From CAWDDG01 sp963801065 (GTDB taxonomy: Bacteria; Actinomycetota; Actinomycetes; Jiangellales; Jiangellaceae): DNA of 64,000 nt. Below the pieces are notes generated by a model, which ran no database searches, was not told the origin of the DNA, and saw nothing but the letters and a program-made list of their open reading frames with translations. The stretch's first letter is position 1. Each line of letters starts with the position of its first letter. Below are positions 25,401 to 32,923 of this stretch, in pieces. The DNA lies in NCBI GenBank assembly GCA_963801065.1, contig CAWDDG010000008.1, positions 806,001 to 870,000 of the forward strand, read 5' to 3'. Both the position numbers and the translations under genes were made by a program.

Positions 25401-26004
25401 CGAAATGCTGGGACTGTACGTGTCCGATCACCCGTTGCTCGGCATCGAGCACGTCCTGGCTCGAGCGACCGACCGCACGATCCCGTCTCTTGCCGACGAG
25501 GAGGAGTGCCCGGCTGGCACGACCGTGACGATCGGCGGCCTGGTCACCGGGCTGCAGCGCAAGGTGACCAGGCGTGGTGACACCTGGGCGATCGCCACCG
25601 TCGAGGACCTCGAGGGCTCGGTCGACGTGATGCTGTTCCCGGCCACCTACCAGCAGTACGCGCTTCAGCTCACCGAGGACGCGGTCGTGGTCGTGAAGGG
25701 CCGGCTCGACCGTCGCGACGACTCTCCCCAGGTCATCGCCAGCGAGCTGACCCTGCCCGACCTGTCCGAGGCCTCCAGCGGCCCGGTCGTCGTGACCGTT
25801 CCGGTGGCGCGGTGCACGCCGCCGGTGATCGAGCGGCTCAAGGACGTCCTCGCCACCCATCCGGGCGTCACCGAGGTCCATCTGCGCCTGCAGGGCGGCG
25901 GCCGCACCACCGTCATGCGCATCGACGACGGTCTTCGGGTGACGCCGTCGTCGGCCCTGACGGGCGATCTCAAGGCGCTGCTCGGCCCGGCGTGTCTCGG
26001 GTGA
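22474..26004 (+). CDS. dnaE: DNA polymerase III alpha subunit DnaE
   Basis: 1176 residues, normal length for DnaE1. The N-terminal PHP domain starts VHLHVHTEYSMLDGAA; the polymerase palm has GPGRGSAAGAIVAYALGI and the catalytic acidic triad PDIDIDFDERRR (near residue 430). FLGLRNLTVLDD and YQEQVLSIAQKVAGY mark the fingers; a C-terminal OB fold (VTIGGLVTGLQRKVTRRGD) binds ssDNA. It is the replicative polymerase core. The GTG start has GAGGAGG about 11 nt upstream. The stop overlaps a possible GTG of the next gene. Confidence 0.96.
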   Translation: MPDPPAQNPDASFVHLHVHTEYSMLDGAARLDDLFSEAAKQGMPALAMTDHGNVFGAYDFYRKAHKHGVKPVVGTEAYVTPRTSRFDKTRVRWGNGGEDDVSGGGAYTHLTMLAENTGGMHNLFRLSSLASLEGFYFKPRMDRELLQTYAGGLIGTTGCPGGEVQTMLRLGRYDQALATAAEFRDIFGPDNYYVELMDHGLPVERRVREDLLRLARDLRLPLVATNDLHYTYRGDHEAHAVLLCVQSGSTLADPNRFKFEADDFYLKSAQEMRAIWSELPEACDNTLRIAERCDVRFTEAANFMPRFPVPDGEDETSWFVKEVERGLGVRYPGAVPDQVRRQSAYETEVICDKGYPGYFLVVADFINWAKEQGIRVGPGRGSAAGAIVAYALGITDLDPIKHGLVFERFLNPERASMPDIDIDFDERRRADVIRYVTDKYGSDRVAQIVTYGTIKAKQAIKDASRVLGYPFAMGERITKAMPPSVMGKEISLSGIFDPVDKRHSEAVEFRELYASDAEVQKVVDTAKGLENLKRQWGVHAAGVIMSSEPLIDHIPIMRREQDGAIITQFDYPTCEALGLVKMDFLGLRNLTVLDDACKNIVRNGKNPVDLETLALDDPATYDLLSRGDTLGVFQLDGGPMRALLRLMKPDTFADISAVGALYRPGPMGAQSHTNYALRKNAKQPITPIHPELAEPLAEILDETYGLIVYQEQVLSIAQKVAGYTLGKADLLRRAMGKKKREVLDAEFVGFSDGMKAAGFSLGAIKTLWDILVPFSDYAFNKAHSAAYGLVSYWTAFLKANYPGEYMAALLTSVRDDKDKTALYLGVCRRMGIKVLPPDVNESEGDFTPVGTDVRFGLAAIRNVGGNVVEGIVSTRAAEGRFESFPDFMDKVPVVVCNKRVVESLVKAGAFDSLGYSRRSLAACHDEAVDIVVDLKRNEAIGQFDLFGGADGDRQGLEIAVPELPEWDKQVKLGYEREMLGLYVSDHPLLGIEHVLARATDRTIPSLADEEECPAGTTVTIGGLVTGLQRKVTRRGDTWAIATVEDLEGSVDVMLFPATYQQYALQLTEDAVVVVKGRLDRRDDSPQVIASELTLPDLSEASSGPVVVTVPVARCTPPVIERLKDVLATHPGVTEVHLRLQGGGRTTVMRIDDGLRVTPSSALTGDLKALLGPACLG

Positions 26005-26097
26005 GCGGGCCCGCTGCCACCGCCGGCGGGCCGAGCCGACCCTCCGAGCGGATCGGCCGCGTGCGCAGGACGGCTCCCAGCGCTGGCCGGCGCAGCC

Positions 26098-26625
26098 GTG
26101 GAGACCGTCGTGACGTCAGTCGTCGTCGGGCTGCTGGTCGGAGTGGCATGGCGTCTGATCGCGCCCGAGGTCGTCGTCGGGGTCTCCGACGGCAACACCG
26201 CCCTGGTCCCGCTCGAGGCCCGCCGCCTGTTCACCGTCGACGCGTGGTTCGCGGTCCTCGGCGCGGTCGCCGGCCTCCTGGTCACGCTGGTGATGTTCAC
26301 CCGGCACCGGCACCGGCCACTGGCCACGCTGGCCGGGCTGGTGGCCGGCGGTATTCTCGGCTCGCTCGTCGCCTGGCGGCTCGGCGGGCTGCTCGGACCC
26401 GACCCGCTCGGCCAGCGGGTCGCCGACGCAGCCGACGGCGCCCGGCTGCCGCTCCCGCTCGACCTCGAGGCCACCGGGGTTCTGGTCGTGTGGCCGGTCG
26501 TCGCCGTCGTGGGGGTGCTCGTGATCACGGCGCTGTCGGACGATCACACGCCATGGCGACGACCGAGGCCGGACGCGGCTCCGATCAGCCCGGACGACCG
26601 ATCGGGGCCGTGGTCGCCCCTGTGA
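26098..26625 (+). CDS. DUF2567-like integral membrane protein
   Basis: 175 residues with four membrane helices: about 5-22, 50-68, 78-97 and 128-147. ALVPLEARRLFTVDAWFAVL between helices 1 and 2 resembles actinobacterial DUF2567 proteins. The function is unknown. The GTG at 26098 lacks a convincing ribosome site. A GTG at 26001 overlapping the dnaE stop (GTGA) begins a plausible Pro/Arg-rich N-terminus in another frame, so an undetected frameshift near 26070-26085 is possible. The 3' end overlaps ybaK by 41 bp, convergent. Confidence 0.6.
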   Translation: METVVTSVVVGLLVGVAWRLIAPEVVVGVSDGNTALVPLEARRLFTVDAWFAVLGAVAGLLVTLVMFTRHRHRPLATLAGLVAGGILGSLVAWRLGGLLGPDPLGQRVADAADGARLPLPLDLEATGVLVVWPVVAVVGVLVITALSDDHTPWRRPRPDAAPISPDDRSGPWSPL

Positions 26626-27106
26626 GCCGGATCAGGTCTTCGGGCGAGAGCTCGATGTCCATGCCGCGGCGGCCGGCCGAGACGCAGATGGTCACGAACT
26701 CCGTCGCGCTGCGGTCGAGCACGGTCGGGAGCCGCCTGCGCTGACCGAGCGGACTGATGCCGCCGACGACGTAGCCTGTGGCTCGCTCGGCAGCGGGCGA
26801 CGCGGCCATGCCCGCGCGTTTGGCGCACCGGGCGGTCGCGAGCGCCTTGAGGTCAAGCGACCCGACCACCGGTACGACGGCCACGACCAGGCTGCCGTCG
26901 ACGTCGGCGATGAGTGTCTTGAACACCCGCTCGGCCGGGACCCCGAGAGCCTCTGCGGCCTCGAGCCCGTACGAGGGCGCGGCCGGGTTGTGCTCGTAGC
27001 GGTGCACGGTGAACGTCACGCCCGCCCTGGCCAGCGCCGCCGTCGCCGGAGTGGCGGCGGTGGTTCGTCTCGGGTCGGTCGCGCTGCTGATGCTCACGCG
27101 CGCCAT
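26585..27106 (-). CDS. ybaK: YbaK/EbsC-type Cys-tRNA(Pro) deacylase
   Basis: 173 residues. TPATAALARAGVTFTVHRYEH is the family N-terminus, followed by GLEAAEALGVPAERVFKTLIADVDG with the catalytic Lys in FKTL, and GYVVGGISPLGQRRRLPTVLD. YbaK hydrolyses Cys-tRNA(Pro) produced by ProRS error. It is transcribed towards the DUF2567-like gene and divergently from the relic at 27169. Confidence 0.9.
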   Translation of the reverse strand: MARVSISSATDPRRTTAATPATAALARAGVTFTVHRYEHNPAAPSYGLEAAEALGVPAERVFKTLIADVDGSLVVAVVPVVGSLDLKALATARCAKRAGMAASPAAERATGYVVGGISPLGQRRRLPTVLDRSATEFVTICVSAGRRGMDIELSPEDLIRLTGATTAPIGRPG

Positions 27107-27159
27107 CCTGCCTCACGGTGCCGATCGATCGACCCTCCGGGGAGATAAATCAGTGGACA

Positions 27160-27169
27160 GTTATATAAC
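27160..27169. promoter_or_regulatory. AT-rich palindrome GTTATATAAC
   Basis: A perfect 10-bp palindrome in an AT-rich island (27141-27190) in otherwise very GC-rich DNA. It lies directly upstream of an ArsR-type helix-turn-helix relic and resembles the AT-rich operators that such repressors bind. It may also influence ybaK, which starts 54 bp away on the other strand. Confidence 0.4.
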
Positions 27170-27516
27170 AAGTCGCATATAAACAGTTCACGCACGCGTT
27201 CGACGTCCTGGGCGATCCGACCCGACGGCGGATCGTCGAGCTTCTCGCGGACGGACGGCGAACGGCGGGAGAGATCACCGGCGTGGCTCGGCGCTCTCGG
27301 CACCGAACTGCGCCGAGGCCGGCGGGGACAAGGAGGCCCATCGTGACTGTGCAGGGACAGCCGGGCAGATCAGGCTCGAAGGCGACCGCGCCAGCGTCCG
27401 CTTCGAACGTCGGTACGCCGCAACGCCGGCCGATGTCTGGTCAGCGGTGCGCCCGGTTCGAGGAGCTCAGGCCGGCGTACGAGCGCCGGGTCGAGGACCT
27501 TCTCGGCCCGCCCTAG
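27169..27516 (+). pseudogene. ArsR-family regulator relic without a start codon
   Basis: An open frame runs from the stop at 27166 to TAG at 27516. Its first part reads FTHAFDVLGDPTRRRIVELL ADGRRTAGEIT, the start of an ArsR winged helix. No ATG, GTG or TTG precedes it in frame, and after GEIT the protein turns into unrelated Arg/Pro/Ser-rich sequence with no second helix-turn-helix or wing. It is most likely a decayed gene. The tail RFEELRPAYERRVEDLLGPP is unrecognised. Bases 27517-27571 hold nothing clear. Confidence 0.55.
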
Positions 27517-27571
27517 GAGGCCTCGGCGTAGACGGCCTGACCGAGGCGGGCGCTCTCGCCGCGACGACTGT

Positions 27572-27642
27572 ACGTGGCACGCTGACCCGTTGCTCTGGCG
27601 CCCGGCCTGTGGCGGTTTGTGGAAAGGTGCAGCGTGCCACGT
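27572..27642. repeat. Intergenic palindromic repeat, copy A (core CAGCGTGCCACGT)
   Basis: ACGTGGCACGCTG (27572-27584) is the exact inverse of CAGCGTGCCACGT (27630-27642). Inside, TTTGTGGA precedes the right arm at 27616-27623, as in the other two copies (32073 and 55951). It ends 8 bp before the hisD -10 element. Confidence 0.75.
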
Positions 27643-27650
27643 GGCCCACC

Positions 27651-27656
27651 TAGACT
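27651..27656 (+). promoter_or_regulatory. -10 element (TAGACT) of the his operon
   Basis: TAGACT ends 7 nt before the hisD GTG at 27664; no Shine-Dalgarno. A leaderless his operon transcript is inferred. Confidence 0.55.
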
Positions 27657-27663
27657 CGGCCGG

Positions 27664-28986
27664 GTGATTCGCCGCATCGACCTGCGCGGTCGCCTTGCCG
27701 CGGGCGAGCCGCTCGACTACCGGGCGCTGGTCCCGCGCGCACCCGTCGACGTGGAGTCCGTGCTCGACGCCGTCCGGCCGATCTGCGTCGCCGTGCGGCA
27801 GCGGGGCACGGCGGCCGTGCGGGAGCTGACGGCGCGGTTCGACGGCGTCGACGTACCCGAGCCCAGGGTTCCTCACGGCGCTCTCGAGTCCGCGCTGGCT
27901 GGGCTCGATCCGACCGTCCGGGCGGCCCTCGAGGAGTCGATAGCCCGGGTTCGGCGGGTCCAGGCCAACCAGCGGCGGTCCGATGTGACGACCGCCGTCG
28001 TGCCGGGCGGCACGGTGACCGAACGGTGGGTGCCGGTCGGCCGGGTGGGCCTCTACGTCCCGGGCGGGCTCGCCGTTTACCCGAGCAGCGTGGTGATGAA
28101 CGTCGTCCCGGCGCAGGAGGCAGGGGTCGCAAGCCTTGCCGTCGCCACCCCGCCGCAGCGCGACCACGGTGGCCTACCCCACCCCGCGATCCTGGCTGCG
28201 TGCGCACTTCTCGGTGTCGACGAGGTGTACGCGGTCGGCGGCGCTCAGGCTGTGGCGATGTTCGCGTACGGCCTGCGGGACGACTCCGGCACGATGGTCT
28301 GCCCGCCCGTCGACGTCGTGACCGGGCCCGGGAACGTCTACGTCGCGGCGGCCAAGCGGTTGTTGCGCGGCGTCGTCGGCATCGACGCCGAGGCGGGTCC
28401 CACCGAGATCCTGGTACTGGCCGACGACACCGCGGACCCGGTTCACGTCGCCGCCGACCTGGTCAGCCAGGCCGAGCATGACCCGCTCGCGGCGAGCGTC
28501 CTGGTGACCGACAGCGGGACGCTGGCCGACGCGGTCGACCGCGAGCTTGAGGTCCAGGTCGCGGCCACCAAACACGCCGAGCGGGTGAGGAACGCGCTGA
28601 AGGGCCGGCAGTCGGCCGGCGTCATCGTCGACGATCTCGAGCAGGGGCTTGCCGTCGTCGACGCCTATGCCGCCGAGCACCTCGAGGTCCAGACCCGCGA
28701 CGCGTCGGCGGTCGCCGCGCGGGTCCGCAACGCCGGAGCCATTTTCGTCGGACCGTGGGCACCTGTCAGCCTCGGCGATTACAGCGCAGGCTCCAACCAC
28801 GTGTTACCGACTGGGGGCGGCGCGCGGCACTCGGGCGGCCTGTCCGTCCAGTCGTTCCTGCGCGGCATCCACGTCGTCGAGTTCGACCGAGCGGCGCTGC
28901 ACGAGGCCGCCGATCACGTCGTCGCCCTCGCCGCGACCGAGGACCTTCCCGCCCACGGCGCCGCTGTTCGCGCCAGGTTCCGGTGA
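27664..28986 (+). CDS. hisD: Histidinol dehydrogenase
   Basis: 440 residues. NAD-site and catalytic blocks are GRVGLYVPGGLAVYPSSVVM, VDEVYAVGGAQAVAMFAYG, DVVTGPGNVYVAAAKRLL, GIDAEAGPTEILVLAD and, with zinc ligands, SQAEHDPLAASVLVT and AEHLEV. It catalyses the last two steps of histidine synthesis. The GTG at 27664 fits the leaderless promoter; a longer reading starts inside repeat A. Its stop overlaps the hisC start (TGATG). Confidence 0.96.
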   Translation: MIRRIDLRGRLAAGEPLDYRALVPRAPVDVESVLDAVRPICVAVRQRGTAAVRELTARFDGVDVPEPRVPHGALESALAGLDPTVRAALEESIARVRRVQANQRRSDVTTAVVPGGTVTERWVPVGRVGLYVPGGLAVYPSSVVMNVVPAQEAGVASLAVATPPQRDHGGLPHPAILAACALLGVDEVYAVGGAQAVAMFAYGLRDDSGTMVCPPVDVVTGPGNVYVAAAKRLLRGVVGIDAEAGPTEILVLADDTADPVHVAADLVSQAEHDPLAASVLVTDSGTLADAVDRELEVQVAATKHAERVRNALKGRQSAGVIVDDLEQGLAVVDAYAAEHLEVQTRDASAVAARVRNAGAIFVGPWAPVSLGDYSAGSNHVLPTGGGARHSGGLSVQSFLRGIHVVEFDRAALHEAADHVVALAATEDLPAHGAAVRARFR

Positions 28987-30056
28987 TGGCCGGCCCGCTG
29001 CCGCTGCGCGAGGAGCTGCGCGGTCTGTCGCCGTACGGCGCGCCCATGCACGACGTGCCGGTGCGGCTCAACGTCAACGAGAACCCCTATCCACCGCCGG
29101 AGGCGCTGGTCGCCGACGCCGCGCGGGCTGTCGCCGACGCCGTCCGGCGCCTGAACCGCTATCCCGACCGCGACGCCGTGTCCCTGCGCACGGACCTGGC
29201 CGCCTATCTCGGCCACGGGCTGGACGAGTCGCGGGTGTGGGCTGCCAACGGCTCCAACGAGGTCATGCTCCAGATCCTGCAGGCCTTCGGCGGACCGGGG
29301 CGTACCGCGCTCTCGTTCGCGCCGACCTACTCGATGTATCCGGAATATGCGCGCGACACGTCGACGACGTGGGTCACCGGTCGGCGCGAGACGGATTTCT
29401 CCGTCGATCCCGATCACGCCCTGCGCCAGGTGCGCGAACACGGGCCGAGCGTCGTGCTGCTCGCATCGCCGAACAACCCGACCGGCACGGCACTGCCGCT
29501 GTCGCTCGTGACCGCCATTCACGAGGCCACCCCGGGGATCGTCGTCGTGGACGAGGCGTACGCGGAGTTCCGGCGCACGGGCACACCCAGCGCCCTGACA
29601 CTGCTGCCGCAGCACCCCCGGCTCGCGGTCGTCCGGACGATGAGCAAGGCGTTCGCGTTTGCCGGCGCCCGGCTCGGCTACGTCGCGGCCGCTCCCGAGG
29701 TCGTCGAGGCATTGCAGGTCGTCCGGCTGCCGTACCACCTCTCCAGCGTCACCCAGGCCGTTGCCAGGGTCGCGCTGCGCTATTCGGACGAGTTGCAGGC
29801 AAGGGTGGACGACATCAGGGCCGCGCGCGACGAGCTGGCGACGTGGCTGCGCGACAGAGGCCTGATCGTGCCCGACTCGGACGCCAACTTCGTCCTGATG
29901 GGACGCTTCGCCGATCGACACGCCGTCTGGCAGGGTCTGCTCGACCGGGGCGTGCTCGTCCGCGAGACCGGACCGGACGGGTGGCTGCGGGTCTCCGTCG
30001 GCACGCCCGAGGACATGGCGACGTTCCGCGAGGCGTTGCTGGAGGTGCTGAGGTGA
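28986..30056 (+). CDS. hisC: Histidinol-phosphate aminotransferase
   Basis: 356 residues, fold-type I PLP enzyme. RLNVNENPYPPPEALVA near the N-terminus, SPNNPTGTALPLS, VVDEAYAEF, and the PLP lysine in RTMSKAFAFAGARLGYV (near residue 222). ATG 28986 overlaps the hisD stop; GTG 28983 is in frame as an alternative. The end overlaps hisB (GTGA). Confidence 0.95.
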   Translation: MAGPLPLREELRGLSPYGAPMHDVPVRLNVNENPYPPPEALVADAARAVADAVRRLNRYPDRDAVSLRTDLAAYLGHGLDESRVWAANGSNEVMLQILQAFGGPGRTALSFAPTYSMYPEYARDTSTTWVTGRRETDFSVDPDHALRQVREHGPSVVLLASPNNPTGTALPLSLVTAIHEATPGIVVVDEAYAEFRRTGTPSALTLLPQHPRLAVVRTMSKAFAFAGARLGYVAAAPEVVEALQVVRLPYHLSSVTQAVARVALRYSDELQARVDDIRAARDELATWLRDRGLIVPDSDANFVLMGRFADRHAVWQGLLDRGVLVRETGPDGWLRVSVGTPEDMATFREALLEVLR

Positions 30057-30655
30057 CGGTCCGGACGGCGCGGGTCGAGCGTGCGACCAAGGAGAGCCGC
30101 GTCGTCGTCGAGCTCGACCTCGACGGCACGGGCGAGAACGACATCGCGACCGGCGTTCCGTTCTACGACCACATGCTGACGGCCCTGTCGCGTCACTCGC
30201 TGATCGACCTGGCGGTTACCGCCGAGGGCGACCTCGACGTCGACGCACACCACACCGTGGAGGACGTCGCAATCGGGCTCGGGCAGGCGCTCCGGGAGGC
30301 GCTGGGCGACAAGACCGGCATTCGCCGCTTCGGCGACGCGCTCGTCCCTCTCGACGAGGCATTGGCCCAGGCGGCCGTCGACGTCGCCGGCCGGCCGTAC
30401 TGCGTCCACACCGGGGAGCCGTCCGGCCAGGAGTACGCGCTGATCGGTGGGCACTACGCAGGATCCCTGACCCGCCATGTCCTGGAGACACTCGCCTTCC
30501 ACGCTCAGATCGCCCTGCACGTGCGCGTCCTCGCCGGACGTGACCCACACCACGTCGTGGAGGCCCAGTTCAAGGCCGTGGCTCGGGCGCTGCGCGATGC
30601 TGTCGCGCTCGACCCTCGCGAGGGTGGCATCCCCTCGACCAAGGGCAGCCTGTGA
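30053..30655 (+). CDS. hisB: Imidazoleglycerol-phosphate dehydratase
   Basis: 200 residues, a monofunctional dehydratase without the phosphatase domain of E. coli HisB. Metal-binding histidine blocks are FYDHMLTALSRHS, DAHHTVEDVAIGLGQ, TRHVLETLAFHAQI and DPHHVVEAQFKAVARAL. It dehydrates IGP to imidazole-acetol phosphate. Coupled by GTGA overlaps to both hisC and hisH. Confidence 0.96.
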   Translation: MTVRTARVERATKESRVVVELDLDGTGENDIATGVPFYDHMLTALSRHSLIDLAVTAEGDLDVDAHHTVEDVAIGLGQALREALGDKTGIRRFGDALVPLDEALAQAAVDVAGRPYCVHTGEPSGQEYALIGGHYAGSLTRHVLETLAFHAQIALHVRVLAGRDPHHVVEAQFKAVARALRDAVALDPREGGIPSTKGSL

Positions 30656-31290
30656 GTCGTACGGTCGTGGTCCTGGACTACGGCTCGGGCAACGTCCGAT
30701 CCGCCGTACGGGCCCTCGAGCGGGTGGGCGCCGACGTGACCCTGACCGCCGACCCGGGCGCTGCGGCCGAGGCCGACGGGCTGGTGGTCCCCGGCGTCGG
30801 CGCGTTCGCAGCGTGCGCCGACGGGCTGCGCGCAGTCCATGGCGATCAGATCGTCGACCGCCGGCTCGCGGGCGGTCGGCCGGTGCTCGGCATCTGCGTG
30901 GGCATGCAGGTGCTCTTCGAGCGTGGCGTCGAACACGGCGTCGAGAGTCACGGGTTGGGCGAGTGGCCCGGCACCGTCGAGCGGCTCGACGCACGGCCGC
31001 TGCCGCACATGGGCTGGAACACGGTGGACGCGGCGGAGGGGTCGGGCCTCTTCAGAGGCCTGCGAGGCGAGCGGTTCTACTTCGTGCATTCGTACGCGGT
31101 CCGACGCTGGGAGATGACGCCGCCGGGCCGCCTGCATCCACCGCTGGTGAGCTGGGCGGCGCACGATGGCGACCGGTTCGTGGCCGCCGTCGAGAATGGG
31201 CCGTTGTCGGCCACGCAGTTCCACCCGGAGAAGTCGGGAGACGCAGGGGCGACGCTGCTGGAGGCCTGGGTGAAAGGGTTGGCGACATGA
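30652..31290 (+). CDS. hisH: Imidazole glycerol phosphate synthase, glutamine amidotransferase subunit
   Basis: 212 residues. The triad is visible: the nucleophile Cys in LGICVGMQVLFE (near residue 82) and the His/Glu pair in TQFHPEKSGDAG. N-terminal VVLDYGSGNVRSAVRAL is typical. It supplies ammonia to HisF. The ATGA overlap with the following methyltransferase makes that gene part of the operon. Confidence 0.95.
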   Translation: MSRTVVVLDYGSGNVRSAVRALERVGADVTLTADPGAAAEADGLVVPGVGAFAACADGLRAVHGDQIVDRRLAGGRPVLGICVGMQVLFERGVEHGVESHGLGEWPGTVERLDARPLPHMGWNTVDAAEGSGLFRGLRGERFYFVHSYAVRRWEMTPPGRLHPPLVSWAAHDGDRFVAAVENGPLSATQFHPEKSGDAGATLLEAWVKGLAT

Positions 31291-32030
31291 GCGAGCGATG
31301 GGACACCCGGACCTACGACCGGGACTTCGCCTTCGTCTCGGCGTACGGCGCCGAGCTGCTCGAATGGCTTGCCGCGGAGCCTGGGGAGAGGGTGCTCGAC
31401 CTCGGGTGCGGGACAGGTGAGCTCGCTGCGCGGATCGCTGGGAGCGGAGCGGTCGTGATAGGGATCGACTCCGATCCGGCCATGATCGAGGCAGCTCGCG
31501 AGCGGCTCCCGGACGCCGACCTGCGCGTCGCCGACGCCCACGATTTCACCGTGGAGGAGCCGGTCGACGCCGTCTTCTCGAATGCGGCGCTGCACTGGAT
31601 GCCCGCGTCGGTCGAGGTGCTCGGCTGCGTTTCCGACGCGCTACGACCCGGCGGCCGGTTCGTCGCCGAGATGGGGGCGACCGGCAACGTCGCGGTCGTA
31701 ACCTCTGCCGTCGACCGGGCCTGCCGCGAGGCCGGACTGCCCGAACGCAGTTGGCCCTGGTTCTTCCCGTCGCCGGCCCAGTACGCCGCCATGCTCGAGG
31801 ATGCGGGGCTCGAGATCCGGGAGCTCGACTTCCGCGACCGCCCGACGCGGCTCACCGGCAGGGACGGCTTCGTGGGCTGGTTGGAGATGTTCGCCGGTGC
31901 CGCCCTGGCCGACCTGCCGGCGGAGGTGCTCGACCGTGCGGCCGAGATCGCCAGGCCGGAGCTGTGGCACGACGGCGCGTGGTGGGCCGACTACCGGCGG
32001 CTCCGGTTCCGGGCCGTGAAGGTCGGCTAG
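31287..32030 (+). CDS. Class I SAM-dependent methyltransferase within the his operon
   Basis: 247 residues. Motif I is VLDLGCGTGELAARIAG (about 31-47), then GIDSDPAMIEAARERLPDAD, AVFSNAALHWMP and DALRPGGRFVAEMG. This resembles trans-aconitate methyltransferase-like and methyltransferase_11/25 proteins. The substrate is unknown. It overlaps hisH (ATGA) but is followed by a 167-bp gap carrying repeat B, so the operon may be interrupted there. It is not a standard histidine-pathway enzyme. Confidence 0.85.
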   Translation: MSERWDTRTYDRDFAFVSAYGAELLEWLAAEPGERVLDLGCGTGELAARIAGSGAVVIGIDSDPAMIEAARERLPDADLRVADAHDFTVEEPVDAVFSNAALHWMPASVEVLGCVSDALRPGGRFVAEMGATGNVAVVTSAVDRACREAGLPERSWPWFFPSPAQYAAMLEDAGLEIRELDFRDRPTRLTGRDGFVGWLEMFAGAALADLPAEVLDRAAEIARPELWHDGAWWADYRRLRFRAVKVG

Positions 32031-32072
32031 GTGCGCGCCTTGGGAACGGCACGTTCAGCCCCCCTCTTGCCG

Positions 32073-32164
32073 CGTGGCACGCTGCGGCGCTCCACAAACC
32101 CGGGCGAACCGGTCGCATCAACAGCAGCGCAGCGTGCCACGTACGACGGCGAGGCGTGCCACGT
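32073..32164. repeat. Intergenic palindromic repeat, copy B plus an extra core
   Basis: CGTGGCACGCTGCG (32073-32086) is the exact inverse of CGCAGCGTGCCACG (32128-32141). The left arm continues into TCCACAAA (32091-32098), the inverse of the TTTGTGGA found beside the arm in copies A and C. A third core, GCGTGCCACGT, lies at 32154-32164. It fills most of the gap between the methyltransferase and hisA. Confidence 0.75.
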
Positions 32165-32197
32165 GTGGTCGTGGGCCGACGTGGCGGGAACTCCGGG

Positions 32198-32923
32198 ATG
32201 ATGTCCAGGTTGGTGCTACTGCCCGCCGTCGACGTGGCCGGTGGACGGGCTGTCCGGCTGGTGCAGGGGGAGGCGGGCACGGAGACGGCGTACGGGGCTC
32301 CGCTCGGGGCGGCGCTGGCGTGGCAGGACGCCGGGGCCGAATGGGTGCACCTCGTCGATCTCGATGCGGCTTTCTCGCGGGGATCGAACCGGGACCTCAT
32401 GGCGGCGGTCGTGGGAAGGCTGGACGTCGCGGTCGAGCTGTCAGGTGGCATCCGCGACGACGCTTCGCTGGAGGCCGCACTCGCCACCGGATGCGCTCGC
32501 GTGAACCTCGGCACGGCCGCCCTCGAGGATCCGGACTGGACGGCTGACGCGATCGCCCGATACGGCGAGAAGGTCGCAGTCGGCCTCGACGTCCGGGGCA
32601 TGACGCTGGCCGCTCGCGGCTGGACCCGCCGGGGCGGCGACCTCTGGGACGTCATGGACCGGCTGGACCGCGACGGATGCGCCCGGTATGTGGTCACCGA
32701 CGTCACCAAGGACGGAATGCTGGAGGGCCCGAACCTCGAGCTGCTGCGAGCCGTGTGCGCGCGTACCGACCGGCCGGTGGTCGCCAGCGGCGGTGTGTCG
32801 AGCCTGGCGGACATCGCTGCACTGCGGGAGCTGGTCCCGATCGGCGTCGAGGGCGCCATCGTCGGCAAGGCCCTCTATGTCGGAGCCTTCACACTTCCGC
32901 AGGCCCTGGAGGTCGCCGGATGA
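32198..32923 (+). CDS. priA: Phosphoribosyl isomerase (HisA, probably bifunctional PriA)
   Basis: 241 residues, beta/alpha barrel. LLPAVDVAGGRAVRLVQGEA, WVHLVDLDAAFSRGSN, VELSGGIRDDASLEAALATG, CARYVVTDVTKDGML and ASGGVSSLADIAAL match actinobacterial PriA closely. PriA isomerises both ProFAR (His) and PRA (Trp). No trpF is found among the trp genes at 41186-47081, consistent with dual use. ATG 32198 or 32201 can start. The repeat-bearing gap upstream leaves its promoter unclear. Confidence 0.93.
   Translation: MMSRLVLLPAVDVAGGRAVRLVQGEAGTETAYGAPLGAALAWQDAGAEWVHLVDLDAAFSRGSNRDLMAAVVGRLDVAVELSGGIRDDASLEAALATGCARVNLGTAALEDPDWTADAIARYGEKVAVGLDVRGMTLAARGWTRRGGDLWDVMDRLDRDGCARYVVTDVTKDGMLEGPNLELLRAVCARTDRPVVASGGVSSLADIAALRELVPIGVEGAIVGKALYVGAFTLPQALEVAG

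Noticed and set aside
22465..25881. A 1138-residue open frame antisense to dnaE
   Set aside because: It mirrors the dnaE codon pattern on the opposite strand, is rich in H/R/G/D/V as expected for antisense GC-rich frames, and has no recognisable domain.
27283..27516. A 77-residue gene starting at GTG 27283
   Set aside because: It is only the non-homologous tail of the ArsR relic frame, with no ribosome site and a composition typical of non-coding GC-rich DNA.
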